Shown: positions 44,894 through 56,968, numbered from the stretch's first letter. The stretch: 64,000 nt of DNA from Terfezia claveryi (GCA_015179025.1 WHUX01000150.1:1-64000), one strand, 5' to 3'. A program made the numbers and translations. Notes: a model not told the origin generated them from the letters alone.

Positions 44894-46134
44894 CATCAGG
44901 AAAAAAAATTTGGCGTCCGGACGCGATTTTGCGTCCTGTGCGTCCTGTGCATCCGGACGCCCCGAGGTATTGCATTACGATCCGGACGCAACTAGGGCCC
45001 TGCGCTGCGTCGCAATACAATCCCGACGCCATTGGGGCAACAATAGCCGTCCAGACGGTGGTTGACATAAGCTCAACGTCTGGATGTCAGAGTTCATTCC
45101 TATCGCATCAACAACTCAATTGATGTTGTTAATGCTCTAGGTTCCATGTCTGGCGTTGCTGAACCAGGGCCCCAAATCGCTCTCTTCTACAATGCACACC
45201 CGCTCACCACTTGCATGTACGACAGCCAGGTACGTAGCTACTATTGCAGCCATTGAATATACACAAAGCAGAAATATCCATTATATTCGCTAATAATTAT
45301 ATACACAGAATTAATAGATATATATATAGAGCATACAATCGCTGCTCCAATCGCTTTAACACTCACTCTAATACTCGCTCTAATACTCGCCCTAATACTC
45401 GTTCTAATACTCACTCTAATACTCACTCTAATACTCGCTCTAATACTCACTCTAATACTTGCCCTAATACTTGCTCTAATACTCGCATTTATACTCGCTC
45501 TATTACTCGCTCTAATGCTCGCCGTTATGTACTAGGATATAGAGCGAAGGGAAAATGCACGGGGAAGGGAGGTATATATATAGGAAAACCATAGTTGCTA
45601 AGGCCGACTGGTAAGGCCGACAATTTAGACTTTCCGAAGACAATGAGATAAGGGATAACAAGAGAAGTGGCAGGACAGTTATCAATGGCGCTCAGCCCCC
45701 TTTCGCCCGCGGGTGCCGTACTATTCAATGCCTGGCCTGGTAATAGTCATATTGGGAAATCGTAGTCGTTGTATAGAGATATGTGCGGAGTTTACGCTTT
45801 GTGATATGTTTCGTAGGAATTCATGCATTCGCGGGCATATATATATATATATATATGTGCGAGAAACTCGTGCTTTTGGAGACTTATATATATATATGCC
45901 CGCGGATGCATGGAATTCTCGCATATATATATATATAAGTCTCCAAAAGCACGAGTTTCTCGCACACACATATATATATGCCCGCGAATGCATGCATTTC
46001 TCTATATGTCTCCAAAAGCATGAGTTTCTGGCATATATATATATATATATGCCCGCGGATGCATGGAAATCTCGCATATATATATATAAGTCTCCAAAAG
46101 CACGAGTTTCTCGCACACACATATATATATGCCC

Positions 46135-46410
46135 TGTTAGGGGCGAGCTAGCGATCACGGTGATATCTGTCGGAATATCGATATATAGAGTGCACGAAGG
46201 CATAATCACTTGCTCGGGCCTAACTGGGTGCACAATGTGCGAAGAATAATAGCTTCATTCAAAGTAACCCAGCGATACAAAACTTCGCTCGAGTCTTAGA
46301 GAACAATAACTAGATACAAGACGTGGGCATATATATAGGAAAGCGGGGTTGACACCTGGCCACCACCATCGGGTGGCGCCGGCCCGGTCTGCATAATCTC
46401 AGCCGTAACA
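46135..46410 (-). repeat. LTR (3') of TRIM copy 2
   Basis: 276 bp; starts TGTTAGGGGCGAGC and ends CAGCCGTAACA. Confidence 0.85.
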
Positions 46411-47526
46411 TTACTCCCCCTCTGCTAGAGGTCGTCCCGACCGACCAACGTCACTCACCCTACAATGATTGTATCTTGGCATGTTGGGACATCCCCTTGG
46501 CTCTCGGCGACTTGGGACTCCCGCAGCCCTCACCAATCTTGCGCGTGGTGCTCACGTATCTGGCCTCTGCCTATTCCACGGTGGACCTCCACGCCGGACA
46601 TAGACGCCTCCACGGTGTTGCATAGTCTTGTAGGGTAGTTCGGAAGGAAGGAGTATTCTCTCAAACTTAGTGGCGTCATGCCAGTGCTCAAACATCAGAC
46701 CGGGTGGCTTCACTTCTCTGGCGACTTGCCATCGATCCGCTTTCCGTGATATGGATCAACTGATCCGGGGGTGTCTTGAACATGATGTGCATCATAAATA
46801 ATATGGATCGTAGATCCGGGGTATCTCAAACATGAGGTGTATCATATATATATAGATCCGAAGATCTAGGCATTGGAAGGATCCGCAGATCCGGGGTAAT
46901 CTTGGTAGGAGGGGTATTCCACATGCCATTGCCGTTAAAAACCTCTGCGCGGCAAAACCCTGTGGGAAAAAAGCCAACGTCATAGGAAAAGGTTCAATGC
47001 ATGCCTTCCCAGCTATCCAACCCGACTTGCCAGTGCAAGGGGGGGGTCGTGGTCATTTGCACGCTCGTGGTGCTCGTTCGGATCTTCTGCGCTCGCAGCG
47101 CTCGTTTGGGTCTTTAGCACTCGCAGTGCTAGCTTGAGTCTTCGCCCAAGGCGGGGGTCTTTGAGCTTATGAGCTCGATCGGGGTTTTTGAGCTTTGAGC
47201 TCGGACGGGGCTTTTGAGCTTTGAGCTCGTTCGGGGCCTTAGAGGCTCGTTCGGGGCCGCAGAGGCTCGTTCGGGGCCTTATAGGCCTGGCTAGGAGCAT
47301 GTCGCTCGAGATCTAAGACTTAGCAGATCCGGAGATCTCAATATAGGATTAGTAGGTCATTTAGAACAAACTAATAAGCAAATAGGAGGGGGAAATAATT
47401 ATTTCCGACGTCGCTCATATTAGCTGATAATCCGTTCCGCCCTTGGGGGATCGTCCGACAGTGTAGGTAGCGAGGGAGGGGTGATTTGACCCAGAATCAC
47501 CGGTCCCTTTTGTCAAAGCGAAGTAA

Positions 47527-47802
47527 TGTTAGGGGCGAGCTAGCGATCACGGTGATATCTGTCGGAATATCGATATATAGAGTGCACGAAGGCATAATCA
47601 CTTGCTCGGGCCTAACTGGGTGCACAATGTGCGAAGAATAATAGCTTCATTCAAAGTAACCCAGCGATACAAAACTTCGCTCGAGTCTTAGAGAACAATA
47701 ACTAGATACAAGACGTGGGCATATATATAGGAAAGCGGGGTTGACACCTGGCCACCACCATCGGGTGGCGCCGGCCCGGTCTGCATAATCTCAGCCGTAA
47801 CA
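47527..47802 (-). repeat. LTR (5') of TRIM copy 2
   Basis: 276 bp; no difference from 46135-46410 noticed by eye. Confidence 0.85.
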
Positions 47803-47962
47803 TGCCCGCGAATGCATGAATTCCTACGAAACATATCACAAAGCGTGAACTCCGCACATATCTCTATACAACGACTACGATTTCCCAATATGACTATTAC
47901 CAGGCCAGGCATTGAATAGTACGGCACCCGCGGGCGAAAGGGGGCTGAGCGCCATTGATAAC

Positions 47963-48081
47963 TTGCTCTCAATTGAACTACCCCGCTTGGCAGCCCCATT
48001 TAATAGTTGCTCGAGTATGCCAGCATAGGTTGCGAAGCTGGAGTCCATACCTTGTATCGTGGGAATTAATCCATTGGCCAC
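47963..48081 (-). pseudogene. Unknown coding scrap at the foldback junction
   Basis: Open minus-strand segment MANGLIPTIQGMDSSFATYA then EQLLNGAAKRGSSIESKL, ending where the truncated foldback arm begins. Possibly part of the gene on the other side of the foldback (44190-44893), but no motif supports this. Confidence 0.25.
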
Positions 48082-48590
48082 ATGTATATATATATATTCG
48101 AGAAACTGATGCTTGCGAAACCTATGTATTTGAAATTCAAGCTTGTGAGGCTTATATATATATATTCGAGAAACTCATATGCTGGTAGGCCTCAAATGCA
48201 TGAGTTTCTCGCATATACATCTAGGTCTCAAAACAAGTCTTAAAAACACCAGTTTTCCACATATATATATAAGTCTCAAAAATACTCACGAGCTCAAAAA
48301 CACGTCTCACATATATATATATGTTCTGGTCCATTCCGGAATTCCAGGCCATACCATAATGGACGTTCCAGGATTGCCCGTGCCATACCGGTATGGGGGG
48401 CCCATTTCGGGATGGCATAAATATTCACATCTTACCTGCATTATATGCATTTAGAAATAATCCATTTTATTCTCACGATTATTTAATAAGGCTAACTAAC
48501 ACGCTGTGCCCCAAAACCCCCACATCCGCGTCCCTAGAATTCTAGATTCGCCGTCCATATAAGCCTGCAATTTACTGTCCATATTAACCT
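48082..48590. other. No gene; AT dinucleotide runs
   Basis: Several TATATATA runs next to GAGAAACTCATATGC and GAGTTTCTCGCATAT pieces, diverged scraps of the foldback centre. A GGCATACCATAATGG / CCATACCGGTATGG pair near 48340-48400 is a weak inverted repeat. Confidence 0.4.
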
Positions 48591-48599
48591 GGATATCTG

Positions 48600-49130
48600 A
48601 TAAAATTGAGCAAGCAACTCAGCCTAGAATCGAGCGAGGAAATCAGCCTAGAATTGAGCGAGAAAATTAGTAGAGAATTGAGCAAGGATATCACCGAATC
48701 GAGCGAGGAAATTAGCCTACAATCGAGCGAGCAAATCAGCATACAATCAAGCGAGCAAATCAGCCTAGAATCGAGCAAGCAAATCAGCAAGAAAATGAGT
48801 GAGCAAACCAGCATATCAGCTAAGAATCGAGCGAGCAAATCAGCATATAATGGAGCGAGCAAATCAGCATATAATCGAGCGAGCAAATCAGTATATAATC
48901 GAGAGAGGAAATCAGCCTAGAATCGAGCGAGCAAATCAGCATATAATCGAGCGAGCAAATCAGCATATAATCGAGCGAGCAAATCAGTCTAGAATCAAGC
49001 AAGCAAATCAGCATACAATTGAACAAGCAAATCAGCCTAGAATCAAGCAAGCAAATCAGCGAGAAAATGAGCAAGCAAATGAGCGAGAAAATGAGCAAGC
49101 AAACCAGGTAGAATTGAGCGAGCAAAATTA
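48600..49130. repeat. 24-bp minisatellite
   Basis: About 21 units of ATCGAGCGAGCAAATCAGCA plus four bases (TATA or CCTA variants). Both strands are open over more than 100 codons in several frames, because the unit is a multiple of three. I do not call a protein. Confidence 0.8.
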
Positions 49131-50279
49131 TTTGGAAGGAATGAATAGGAGAAAAGCTCTAAGTCCCAGTCAGGCACACCTTGGAAATAGGGACTTGCCG
49201 TGTCTTGCCGCCAGCCATTAGATCGACTGGCGCTGTCTTAAAACCAGATTACATGTTTTACCTACAATCATCCCGCCACGTCGGTTGGGGCTCCTCCTGC
49301 AATTAGCAAAACCTAGCACAAAGGAGGAAATATCTATATATGGGAAACGAATGAGAAGACAAATATATAGAAATGATGGCATTTCGGCCTCTATATATGC
49401 ATGCAATTCATGCTTCCGCTGGCTTTAGATAATAGTGTTTTGTATGCTTCTGCTGGTAGTAAGAGTGTAGAGACCGGTAAGAGTGTAATTAAGCAAAGCA
49501 ATGGTTAAAACACTTGTTTTTGTTGCAAAGAAGTTATGGTATCATGATCTTTAAAGGCTACTATTACGCATGCTACAACCTCTTGTTCTTTGACCTAATG
49601 TTTCTCTACATAATAACCTTCATTTCGGGTATACCTCTACTGAGTATTTTCTTCGATAGGTCACTTATGTTATCTCCTCTACTGAGTATTTTCTTCGATA
49701 GGTCACTTATGTTATCTCCGATGTTCTTTGACCAAATGTTGCTACAAAATTACCTTCATATCAGATATGTCCCTATTTAGTACTTTTAATATCGCTGTGG
49801 CCGCTGTGGTGTTGTGGTTAATCCTCGTTGCTATGCGTGAAACAGTACGTACCTTTGAGACATGTATATATATATAGGCCGAATTCCTACGATGTGAGGT
49901 ATGGACTCTAGCGTTGGGAATGCGTATGAATGCATCGCGAATGGAGCTGTTGTCAGGGCCATACATGTATAGCCAAATATGACTATTGAAAAATCCCATT
50001 TTAAAAACACCTCTATAAAAAAAAAACCACCTTAGAAAAACAAAATACTAAGTAAAAAACCTATAAAAAAAAAAAAAAAAAAAAAAAAACACTTCCAAAA
50101 GCCCCCAAAAAAATACTAAGTAAAAAACCTATAAAAAAAATAGACACTTAAAAAAAAAACACTCCAAAAGCCCCCCAAAAAATACTAAGTAAAAAACCTA
50201 TAAAAAAAACAAACACTTAAAAAAAAAACACTCCCAAAAGCTCCAAAACTCCATAAACAAAACCATTCCTGCAAAAATC
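49131..50279. other. No gene; direct repeat and A-rich low-complexity DNA
   Basis: A 43-bp direct repeat with ATTTTCTTCGATAGGTCACT occurs at about 49640-49720. From 50005 to 50245 about four units of AAATACTAAGTAAAAAACCT with long A runs make up a tandem array. A small open frame at 49514-49780 spans the direct repeat and has no recognisable motif. Confidence 0.45.
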
Positions 50280-53126
50280 CTACCAAGATAAAGCCCCATC
50301 CCATGCTGCATGAGCAGCCCTATCTACTCCAACCGGCTGACTACGGACCCGGTCGGAATGTTCATCCATATCCAAGTCAGGGAAGTAGTTTGCCCTGACT
50401 CCACCCATTCCCGTATTGGCAAATGGCTCCATTGTGACTTCCGGCTTATCCATTATGAGATCAATGGTTGTAGCCAATTCATTATAGAGGCCACTTGTTG
50501 CCCACTGTTGCCGGTGGTTTTCCAGCACATGAATAAGCATCTTTGTAGCCAGTTTCTTGACTACCATAGTAAGCCGGCAAATAGTGGGACTGGTGGATTC
50601 CCTTCTATATTATCCTGATCCCAGCTCTCCTAAAAGATCCTCATGCACAAACTGAAGGTTATACCTCTAGACATGCCTCACACATTTCGGCCTTCCGACA
50701 AAGGCCAAGAAGAATGGGAGAAACCGATTGTGAACTCTGTCACCAGCATCAACAGGAAGTTCAAATTGGTCTTCTTCATCGGGAACCTCGCCTGTACCCC
50801 TAAGAAGGAGAGTTGACATGATGCAGATAGGTGGCAGATTTGGGGCCAAGTTGCCAGCTGCAGTGGCCATTCTGACCTGGTCCAGCTGGGACCTCCGTTA
50901 GTGTCTATACTGATCCTGGTATTTTACACCAGAAAAAGTATAAAGCCAAAGCTCGATGACCTCCCGGAGGTCAGTCATAAAGCTGGCAAGAGTATTGTCC
51001 CTTACTCGGAAGAATATCCACTTGACCTCTACGGCTTATGTAATGGAATGGCCAGATGGGCCCATTCCTGGTTGTAGTGGTGGATCGCCTTCTTAGGGAT
51101 CCAGTTTTTCTCATCGAACCGGAAGTAAAGGAACTGGCCGATATTATAGTACTCATACATATGTAGCCGGACTACGGCTGGATCGTAATCAGCTGGGTTG
51201 ACATGACCAAATTTGCCAATGACTGGCAACCGGAGGCGTTCAATCTCGGTATAGTTGGCTCGGCAGGGCATCTAAGATATGAATGTTAGCAACTTCTGTT
51301 ATAGAAGAGAATGAGTAAGGGTAACTAACAGTATTTGTGGGATATAGTGTTTGTGTGTTGCAGTATTGCTGTGTTGCGGTGTTGTGGTGTTACGTGTTGT
51401 GGTGTTGCGGTGTTGCGGTATTGCGGTTGCAGTATTGCAGGGCGCTGTTGTATTAAAAGATTGTCTATACAAATTGTAAATACAGTTGCTAAACAGCTAT
51501 ATATAATATATGGGCCTTTACTGTAGGACCTAACTATTGGCCATACATGGTCTGCCGCTGACGGCCATGTTAGTTTGCAAACTTAGCTTGTCGGTCACTT
51601 ACATGACCACCAACAATGCCAGAAAGAACCAATGTTTGACCAGTCTTTTGATACAGCAGCTTTAAGTAACGTGATACATCCTGCTTTATCTATATTAGGA
51701 AGCATTGCCTAAACCAGCAAGCTTCGAATCTGCATGTGCTACTAGAAAATAGATTGCGGTCACTAACGAAATTTGACCACCTAAACTAGCATACAAATCA
51801 AAGCTGACTCAGAAGAAACATAATAAAGAAATCCATCAGCAAACAAAGCATATCAGCAAACAAAGATAGCTAAGAAATAGGAAATAGATGAGGGAAAAAT
51901 AAAAAAAAACATACCAAACAACTAGGTACAGTGAGATTTGCATTTCCCACCTTGAGCTTTTTCCGGATGTCGGCGTTTCTTATCCAAGTCCAAGATTGCT
52001 TGATGGGAATCAAATCAAGAGTATTGCATACTCCACCCACATGTAATGGGGAAATATTATAGGTAAGTCACGAGACCGGAAAAAAATAACTTCCCCCTCA
52101 GAGATTTGTACTCACTGCCGAATCTCCCAGAACAATAAATCAGCACCCTGCCAGTCACCCCATGGAATTATACAGTTCATGCTATGCTTGACATCATTCC
52201 CGTCCCGGTGGGGTACCCCCGCGAACTCTTGGTCACAATTTACGGCGAGGCCATACCAAATCCCCGCCACTTTGTGTAAAGGAACCTCCGACATGGCAGA
52301 TGTCCCACCCACTCCGACCTTTTGTCCCAAATTCTTTGCTTGATTTACTAGGAGCTTATCCAACCACGGGTGAGTAGTCATCCGCTCGTAACTTTCGAAA
52401 TCCATGAGCTTGAGTACTTCCGACAGATACTTGAACAAGGGTGCCTGTGCCGACAACCACTCCTTTGCACCCTCCCCATCCTCCAATAAGTTTGCACTCA
52501 TGTATGGGTGATCCGCATACTTAGCCCACAAACAATAGTTGCGCGTTTTGTACTCACCGCGACGACCCGATGCCTCTGCATGTGCGGGAAGTAAATGTTT
52601 GGTCTCTTTGAGTGTGGTGAGGAACGTTGCGGGAATGCGTATTCTGAAGGCGAGAATTTTTTTGTCCTTGCGACCGGCAAGTATAAGGGGGTGGACGCTG
52701 GAGGGATGACGCGTAAAGTCTTTCAGGTCTTCATCGGTAATGGGATGTCGCTGTTTGAACTTAGTGAGGATATCCTTAGCATGCATTTCGCAATGGTTTT
52801 GCTCGGCATAGTCTGTAGCTCCTTCAGGCTCATAGAGCACTTGACTCTTTTGGCCTTCCGCAAGTGATACTGGAATTCCATGTACTTCTTGGCAACTGCG
52901 TCCTTGAACCCATGCTGACCAGAGGGTATACTTCCGAAATCCCCACGAGCCCAGGCGTTCCGACCTATTTGATAGATCAAAACCCCTTGGACGCGTTTAG
53001 AGCAATTCGCGAACCCCCGCTCCAGACTCCTTCAGCAGACATGAACTCTGACATTCGCTCGCAGTGTACTTGCTGTTGCGCACTTGTTTCGCTTGGTGAG
53101 CTTTGTGATGGATCGGTTGCAGCCAT
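50280..53126 (-). pseudogene. TET/JBP-like 2-oxoglutarate/Fe(II) dioxygenase gene, decayed
   Basis: Start ATG 53126 (MAATDPSQSSPSETS). After frame changes near 52985 and 52855, a 240-codon frame ends in the metal site GVPHRDGNDVKHSMNCIIPW (H-x-D) and GDWQGADLLFWEIR. After an in-frame TGA at about 52112 it reads EGEVIFFRSRDL and, one frame on, NISPLHVGGVCNTLDL, with the distal His and a Cys where a 2-oxoglutarate-binding Arg might stand. This double-stranded beta-helix layout resembles fungal TET/JBP proteins. A likely intron (51914-51690) leads to exon 51689-51603 (DVSRYLKLLYQKTGQTLVLS), then 51271-50280 of unknown fold. At least two frameshifts and three stops. Confidence 0.55.
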
Positions 53127-53790
53127 TATATTAACCTGCAATTCGTTTATGATTAACCCTGGAAAACGTCAGTATTAGCTAAGTCAATTATTAATTCTCT
53201 CTGTCAATTGTTAATTTTCTCCTTTCTACTTCACCCCCAAAACTAGCACAACAACCTCGCCTCGCTTTGCAACGACTTGAGCCAGTAGCGATTATCCATC
53301 GCTACACGCATTGAAGAACGTATAAGGGGATGTTCTAACCCCGCGGAACTTTAGAGGCGCCAACGGTCCTTTTGGTGAGTGACTTCTTTTTATCCCACGT
53401 ATGTCACGTATGGGTGGCATCTCCAATGAGAACCCAGCCTTGATCTCCCACATGGGCCGCGCACCTCCCAGAGGAACACAAGTTGGCTAGTATCTTGTGT
53501 CTTGAGGAGGGGGAATTCGCAATAAAAAGTGCAACGCATAATATGAGGAAGCTACACTGACCTTGATGTGATTTCAAGTGGTTGGCGGGCATTGTCGGTT
53601 GCAGGCTTTGTATAGGACGATGCTGGGAAGCAGAGAGTGAGAGCGGTACGTACCTTAAAAATTATTTCGTCACTCTTACCAACCGGTACGTATCTTAAAA
53701 ATTATTTCGTCACTCTTGCTAACGCACATGAACCTTAGTGCAAGCGTCAATTTTAATGCTGCCTTGCCCAACAAATAAATGATTGGCTAT
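53127..53790. other. No gene recognised; probable promoter side of the 50.3-53.1 kb gene
   Basis: Only a short minus-strand frame (53592-53404) without motif. A direct repeat of CGTACCTTAAAAATTATTTC lies at about 53651 and 53689 (the second with one change). Confidence 0.3.
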
Positions 53791-53799
53791 CATTCCCTG

Positions 53800-54057
53800 T
53801 TGGGTCCTGGCGGGTCCTGTCAGGTCCTGGTAGGTCCTGTCAGGTCTTGGTAGGCCTTTCTCGCAATTGGTAGCATACATTGTCTACACTTAGTCATCGC
53901 TCATGCCGCCGAACTGTTAATTGTCTACACTTAGTCATCGCTCATGGCCGCGACCGAACTGTTAATTCGTCTACACTTAGTCATCGCTCATGGCCGCGAC
54001 CGAACTGTTAATTCGTCTACACTTAGTCATCGCTCATGGCCGCGACCTGAACTGTTA
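53800..54057 (+). repeat. Two short tandem arrays upstream of the 54-kb gene
   Basis: 53800-53865: five units of about 11 bp, GGTCCTGTCA/GGTCCTGGTA. 53880-54057: four units of about 46 bp, CTACACTTAGTCATCGCTCA then GGCCGCGACCGAACTGTTAA. They lie 135 bp before the gene start and could hold its upstream control region. Confidence 0.7.
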
Positions 54058-54192
54058 TTAATTGCCAATCTCCCCAGACCATGTTCATCCACCTTCGCGT
54101 GTTCTACATCAAGGCAAACAAAACTCACCGGTAATTTACGAATTATCAAATTCGATTCCTACATACCAGCCTCCAAGTCAAATACCATCATT

Positions 54193-56164
54193 ATGCCACG
54201 CTTAATCTCATCACGTCCAACGACCCCTAGAAACAAGACCCGGCCTACAGTCCAGCCTCGTTCAACCTCTCCGTATAGTTCCGGTGAAGATAACGTCCCT
54301 ATCAACCAGGGTGTATGCAGTCATAATACACCTTTACGTAAGTTCCTCCATCGCATAGTCAATTATCCGATATGCTAACTGATATCCTACGTGTTCAGCT
54401 TCCACCAACGATCCATTTATGTCCAGCTCCGGTGATGGGGATGCTCCTTTGCGTAAGTTTCTCTGTCGCATAGTCAATGCAATGTTAACTGACATCCTAC
54501 GGGTACAGCTACCAACAACTATGTATCGGCCGGTCCAGATATATTACGTACAGAGCACGATCCTGTGCCATCCTCCTCCACTCAAATCCAGGTTCCATGT
54601 CACGTGGATACTACTCTGTGTAAATAGTTCCGATCGCATCGATAAATATTTACCATGCTAACTGCTGTCGGTACAGGTGTTAATAAAAGTCAACCAACAG
54701 GGTCAGAGATCCTAGGCCAGATTCTGTCAACAAAACGTGCTGTCGGCATGGCCTTATATCAACAAGCAGTATCAGAATTGCAGGGGGTTAAGCTCGCTGG
54801 CTTCCTAGAGGAATTCTCTGATTGTATCATCCTAATGGATGATAAAATCGGCCAGAGTGCTACGATTCATAAAGCATATCTGGACTCGCTATCTGCGACC
54901 ACTTGTGAGGAGATGGGGTTGTCTATACCTGCGCTTCATGAGAAAGTTAGGTATGATCTCATAAATGACATGCACGTCAAAAGTATGGCATTGGAGTCCC
55001 GGAGGCGGAACCATCGTAAGCGGCTGAATGAGATATGGGGACCTGGTTGGGAACTTACACTTTCAGGACTTTTGCCTGCCGACCTTACAGAAGGGTTTTT
55101 GTGCCGACTTGCCCGCTTTGCTAATTTAATTGGGAATCCCTCCGATTGGCAAGAGATTCGCCGAGGCCTTCACAGTATCATCGATACACGCATAAGACAG
55201 CCAAAAGCTTCCAAGGTTCCCAATCTACAGACAATTGACTTGACTAGGTTCATGTCAACATATAAGCCAGCCGATAAAGTATCTTGTTCAGCAGAAAATA
55301 ATGTGAACCCTATGGAACCACCTAGTGACGTTATGTCTAACCCTGATGTGATAATGGCCGACGCAAGGGAAGAAGTTGTTACTGAAGAAGTTGTTACTTC
55401 AGTCACCTCAGTTCCTAATAACGTTGCTGGTTCTAGCCCCACTTCAGGTATATTCTATTATTTTGAGAACTAAAATAAAGTCAATGGCTAATAATAATAC
55501 TTTTATCTATTTAGCTATTCAACTGGCAGGTCAGGCTGACAACAATTTGCCTAAAGAGAGAGCATTTGCAATTGTAGTTTCCAAGAAGCGGAAAAACATC
55601 CTGTCACCTGCATTCTCACGGTCTCAAAATCCCAAGCGTCAACAAGTGGGGAATAAATGCCCTCGCAAGCCTTCTACCATACCTTTAGCCAATCCTAATC
55701 GGCGTTTTTTCGTGGTGGATTTAACTATTGAAGCCATTCATCCAGTGCTTGTGGAAGAGAAAATGGACAAGCTAAAGAAGGAAGCTGAGGAATCTTTTGA
55801 TGCTTACAAACAAAAAAATATTCAATTAGCATCAGAAGCAGTTGCTGTTGTCATGGGTGGTCAAGACAAGGATGATCTTCCCATTGCGAGGGAGGAAATT
55901 GTGGAAAGACTTCAGCTAATGTTCGATCTTCTAGAAATTAGCCCGGTACTTCAGAAGGATAGTGAAGACTCTTGTCATGCTAATTCTAATAATACAGATT
56001 CGGATAAGGAGGCTCAAGGTTCCGATCATGAGGCTGAAGGTACAGATAATGAGGATGACAGATCCGATGATGAGGATGAAGGTTCTGAGAATGAGGATGA
56101 TGGTTCCGGTAATGATGATGGTTCCGGTACGGATGATGAGGCTGAAGGTTCTGATAATAATTAA
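54193..56164 (+). CDS. Unknown 576-aa protein, five exons
   Basis: Exons 54193-54337, 54399-54452, 54509-54619, 54677-55447 and 55515-56164 join into one frame of 576 codons. Every intron (61, 56, 57 and 67 nt) is phase 1 with GT-AG ends and a CTAAC/TTAAC/CTAAT branch. Exons 1-3 encode a Ser/Pro-rich region with repeats (SPYSSGEDN / MSSSGDGDAPL). Exon 4 is helical with a charged stretch (ALESRRRNHRKRLNEIWGPG). Exon 5 has a basic, NLS-like part (SKKRKN, RSQNPKRQQ) and a long Asp/Glu/Ser-rich acidic tail. I do not know the family. A nuclear, chromatin-associated role is a guess from composition. It is one of the few unbroken genes here. Confidence 0.65.
54338..54676 (+). repeat. Three homologous tandem introns with their exons
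   Basis: Introns 54338-54398, 54453-54508 and 54620-54676 align: the first two share CATCGCATAGTCAAT or TGTCGCATAGTCAAT, TTAACTGA/CTAACTGA and ATCCTACG, and the third keeps TCGCAT, ATGCTAACTG and GGTACAG. Intervening exons 2 and 3 start with (C)CTTCCACCAACGA / (C)CTACCAACAACTA. This is tandem duplication of exon-intron units. Confidence 0.75.
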
Positions 56165-56640
56165 GGCAATAGTACTTAATTTATTACAGTTTTTTTTATT
56201 CCTTTGTTTTTTATTTGTTTGTCTTGTATATTTTTTTTTTTTCCTTTGACTTGTTTGTTTTTATGGATTTATAGTTTATGGATCTTTTTATGTGTTATAT
56301 TATGGTGCCGGTTTTATATCTTTTTACTTTTATTTTGTTTTCTTATGTTCTTGTTTGTTTATCTTGTATATTTTTTGTTTTTCTTTTATGAAAGTGGATT
56401 AGTTTACTTGTGTATAATAAGCCTTATGGGTCTGTGCTGTGAGTCAGGGGTGTTATTTGTATAGATGGTAAGCAAGTATCGCTTTTACTATTTTTCTACT
56501 ATTAACTGACCTGTGAAGTGAATAATTCTAGGTTCACGATAGCAATTGAATTCAACTATCTTTCTACCATTAAGCATCATTTCTCACCTTAGTTTTATAG
56601 TATTTTATACACGCGTATTATATACTATCTATCACTCGAA
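56165..56640 (+). other. T-rich 3' flank of the 54-kb gene
   Basis: Very T-rich (many TTTTT and TTTGTTT runs), consistent with a 3' UTR and terminator region followed by the promoter of the next gene. Frames here only reflect base composition. Confidence 0.4.
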
Positions 56641-56968
56641 ATGGACTTTACTGGCAACCTCGAAATGGACTTTACTGGCAACCAAATCCCATTAAACTTA
56701 GTAGCAACTATTACGACTCCAGAAAAGAGACAACGAGGTCGTCCTAAGAAGTATAATACAGCTGAACAAATTGTTCAGGCAAAAGCAATCCGTCAATTAA
56801 AAAACACAGAAGCACATCGACAACGGCGGAGTTTGCAAAAGCAAGAACAAGGACGGCAGCAAGAACAAGGACGGCAGAATATAGTACCCAATTCTATAGT
56901 TCCAGCAGACCCAATTGGCAATCAATTATTTATTGGTGGATTTTCAAATTCACAATGTCCAGCCGAAG

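Larger units (their letters stand above)
46135..47802 (-). mobile_element. TRIM-like non-coding LTR element, copy 2
   Basis: LTRs of 276 bp at 46135-46410 and 47527-47802 look identical by eye and match copy 1 in layout. TSD TGCCC at 46130-46134 and 47803-47807. The polypurine tract (46414-46423) abuts the 3' LTR. The interior includes short direct repeats (GAGCTTTGAGCTCGTTCGGG) and no gag or pol. Removing it restores ATATGCCCGCGAATGCATG, the sequence in the other foldback copies. Confidence 0.85.
44894..47962. mobile_element. Foldback element copy 2, interrupted and right-truncated
   Basis: The left arm starts CATCAGGAAAAAAAATTTGG at 44894 and follows copy 1 and copy 3 closely (GCGTCC block, 12-bp array at 45355-45510, CCCTTTCGCCCGCGGGTGCC). 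The centre is interrupted at 46135-47802 by TRIM copy 2. The right arm (47808-47962) stops at GCTGAGCGCCATTGATA, so most of it is deleted. Open frames inside are repeat artefacts. Confidence 0.75.

Noticed and set aside
47013..47300. 95-aa basic protein in TRIM copy 2
   Set aside because: It spans the AGCTTTGAGCTC direct repeats and is not maintained as an open frame in TRIM copy 1.
48600..49130. CRISPR-like array
   Set aside because: Units are contiguous with no unique spacers, and the organism is a eukaryote.
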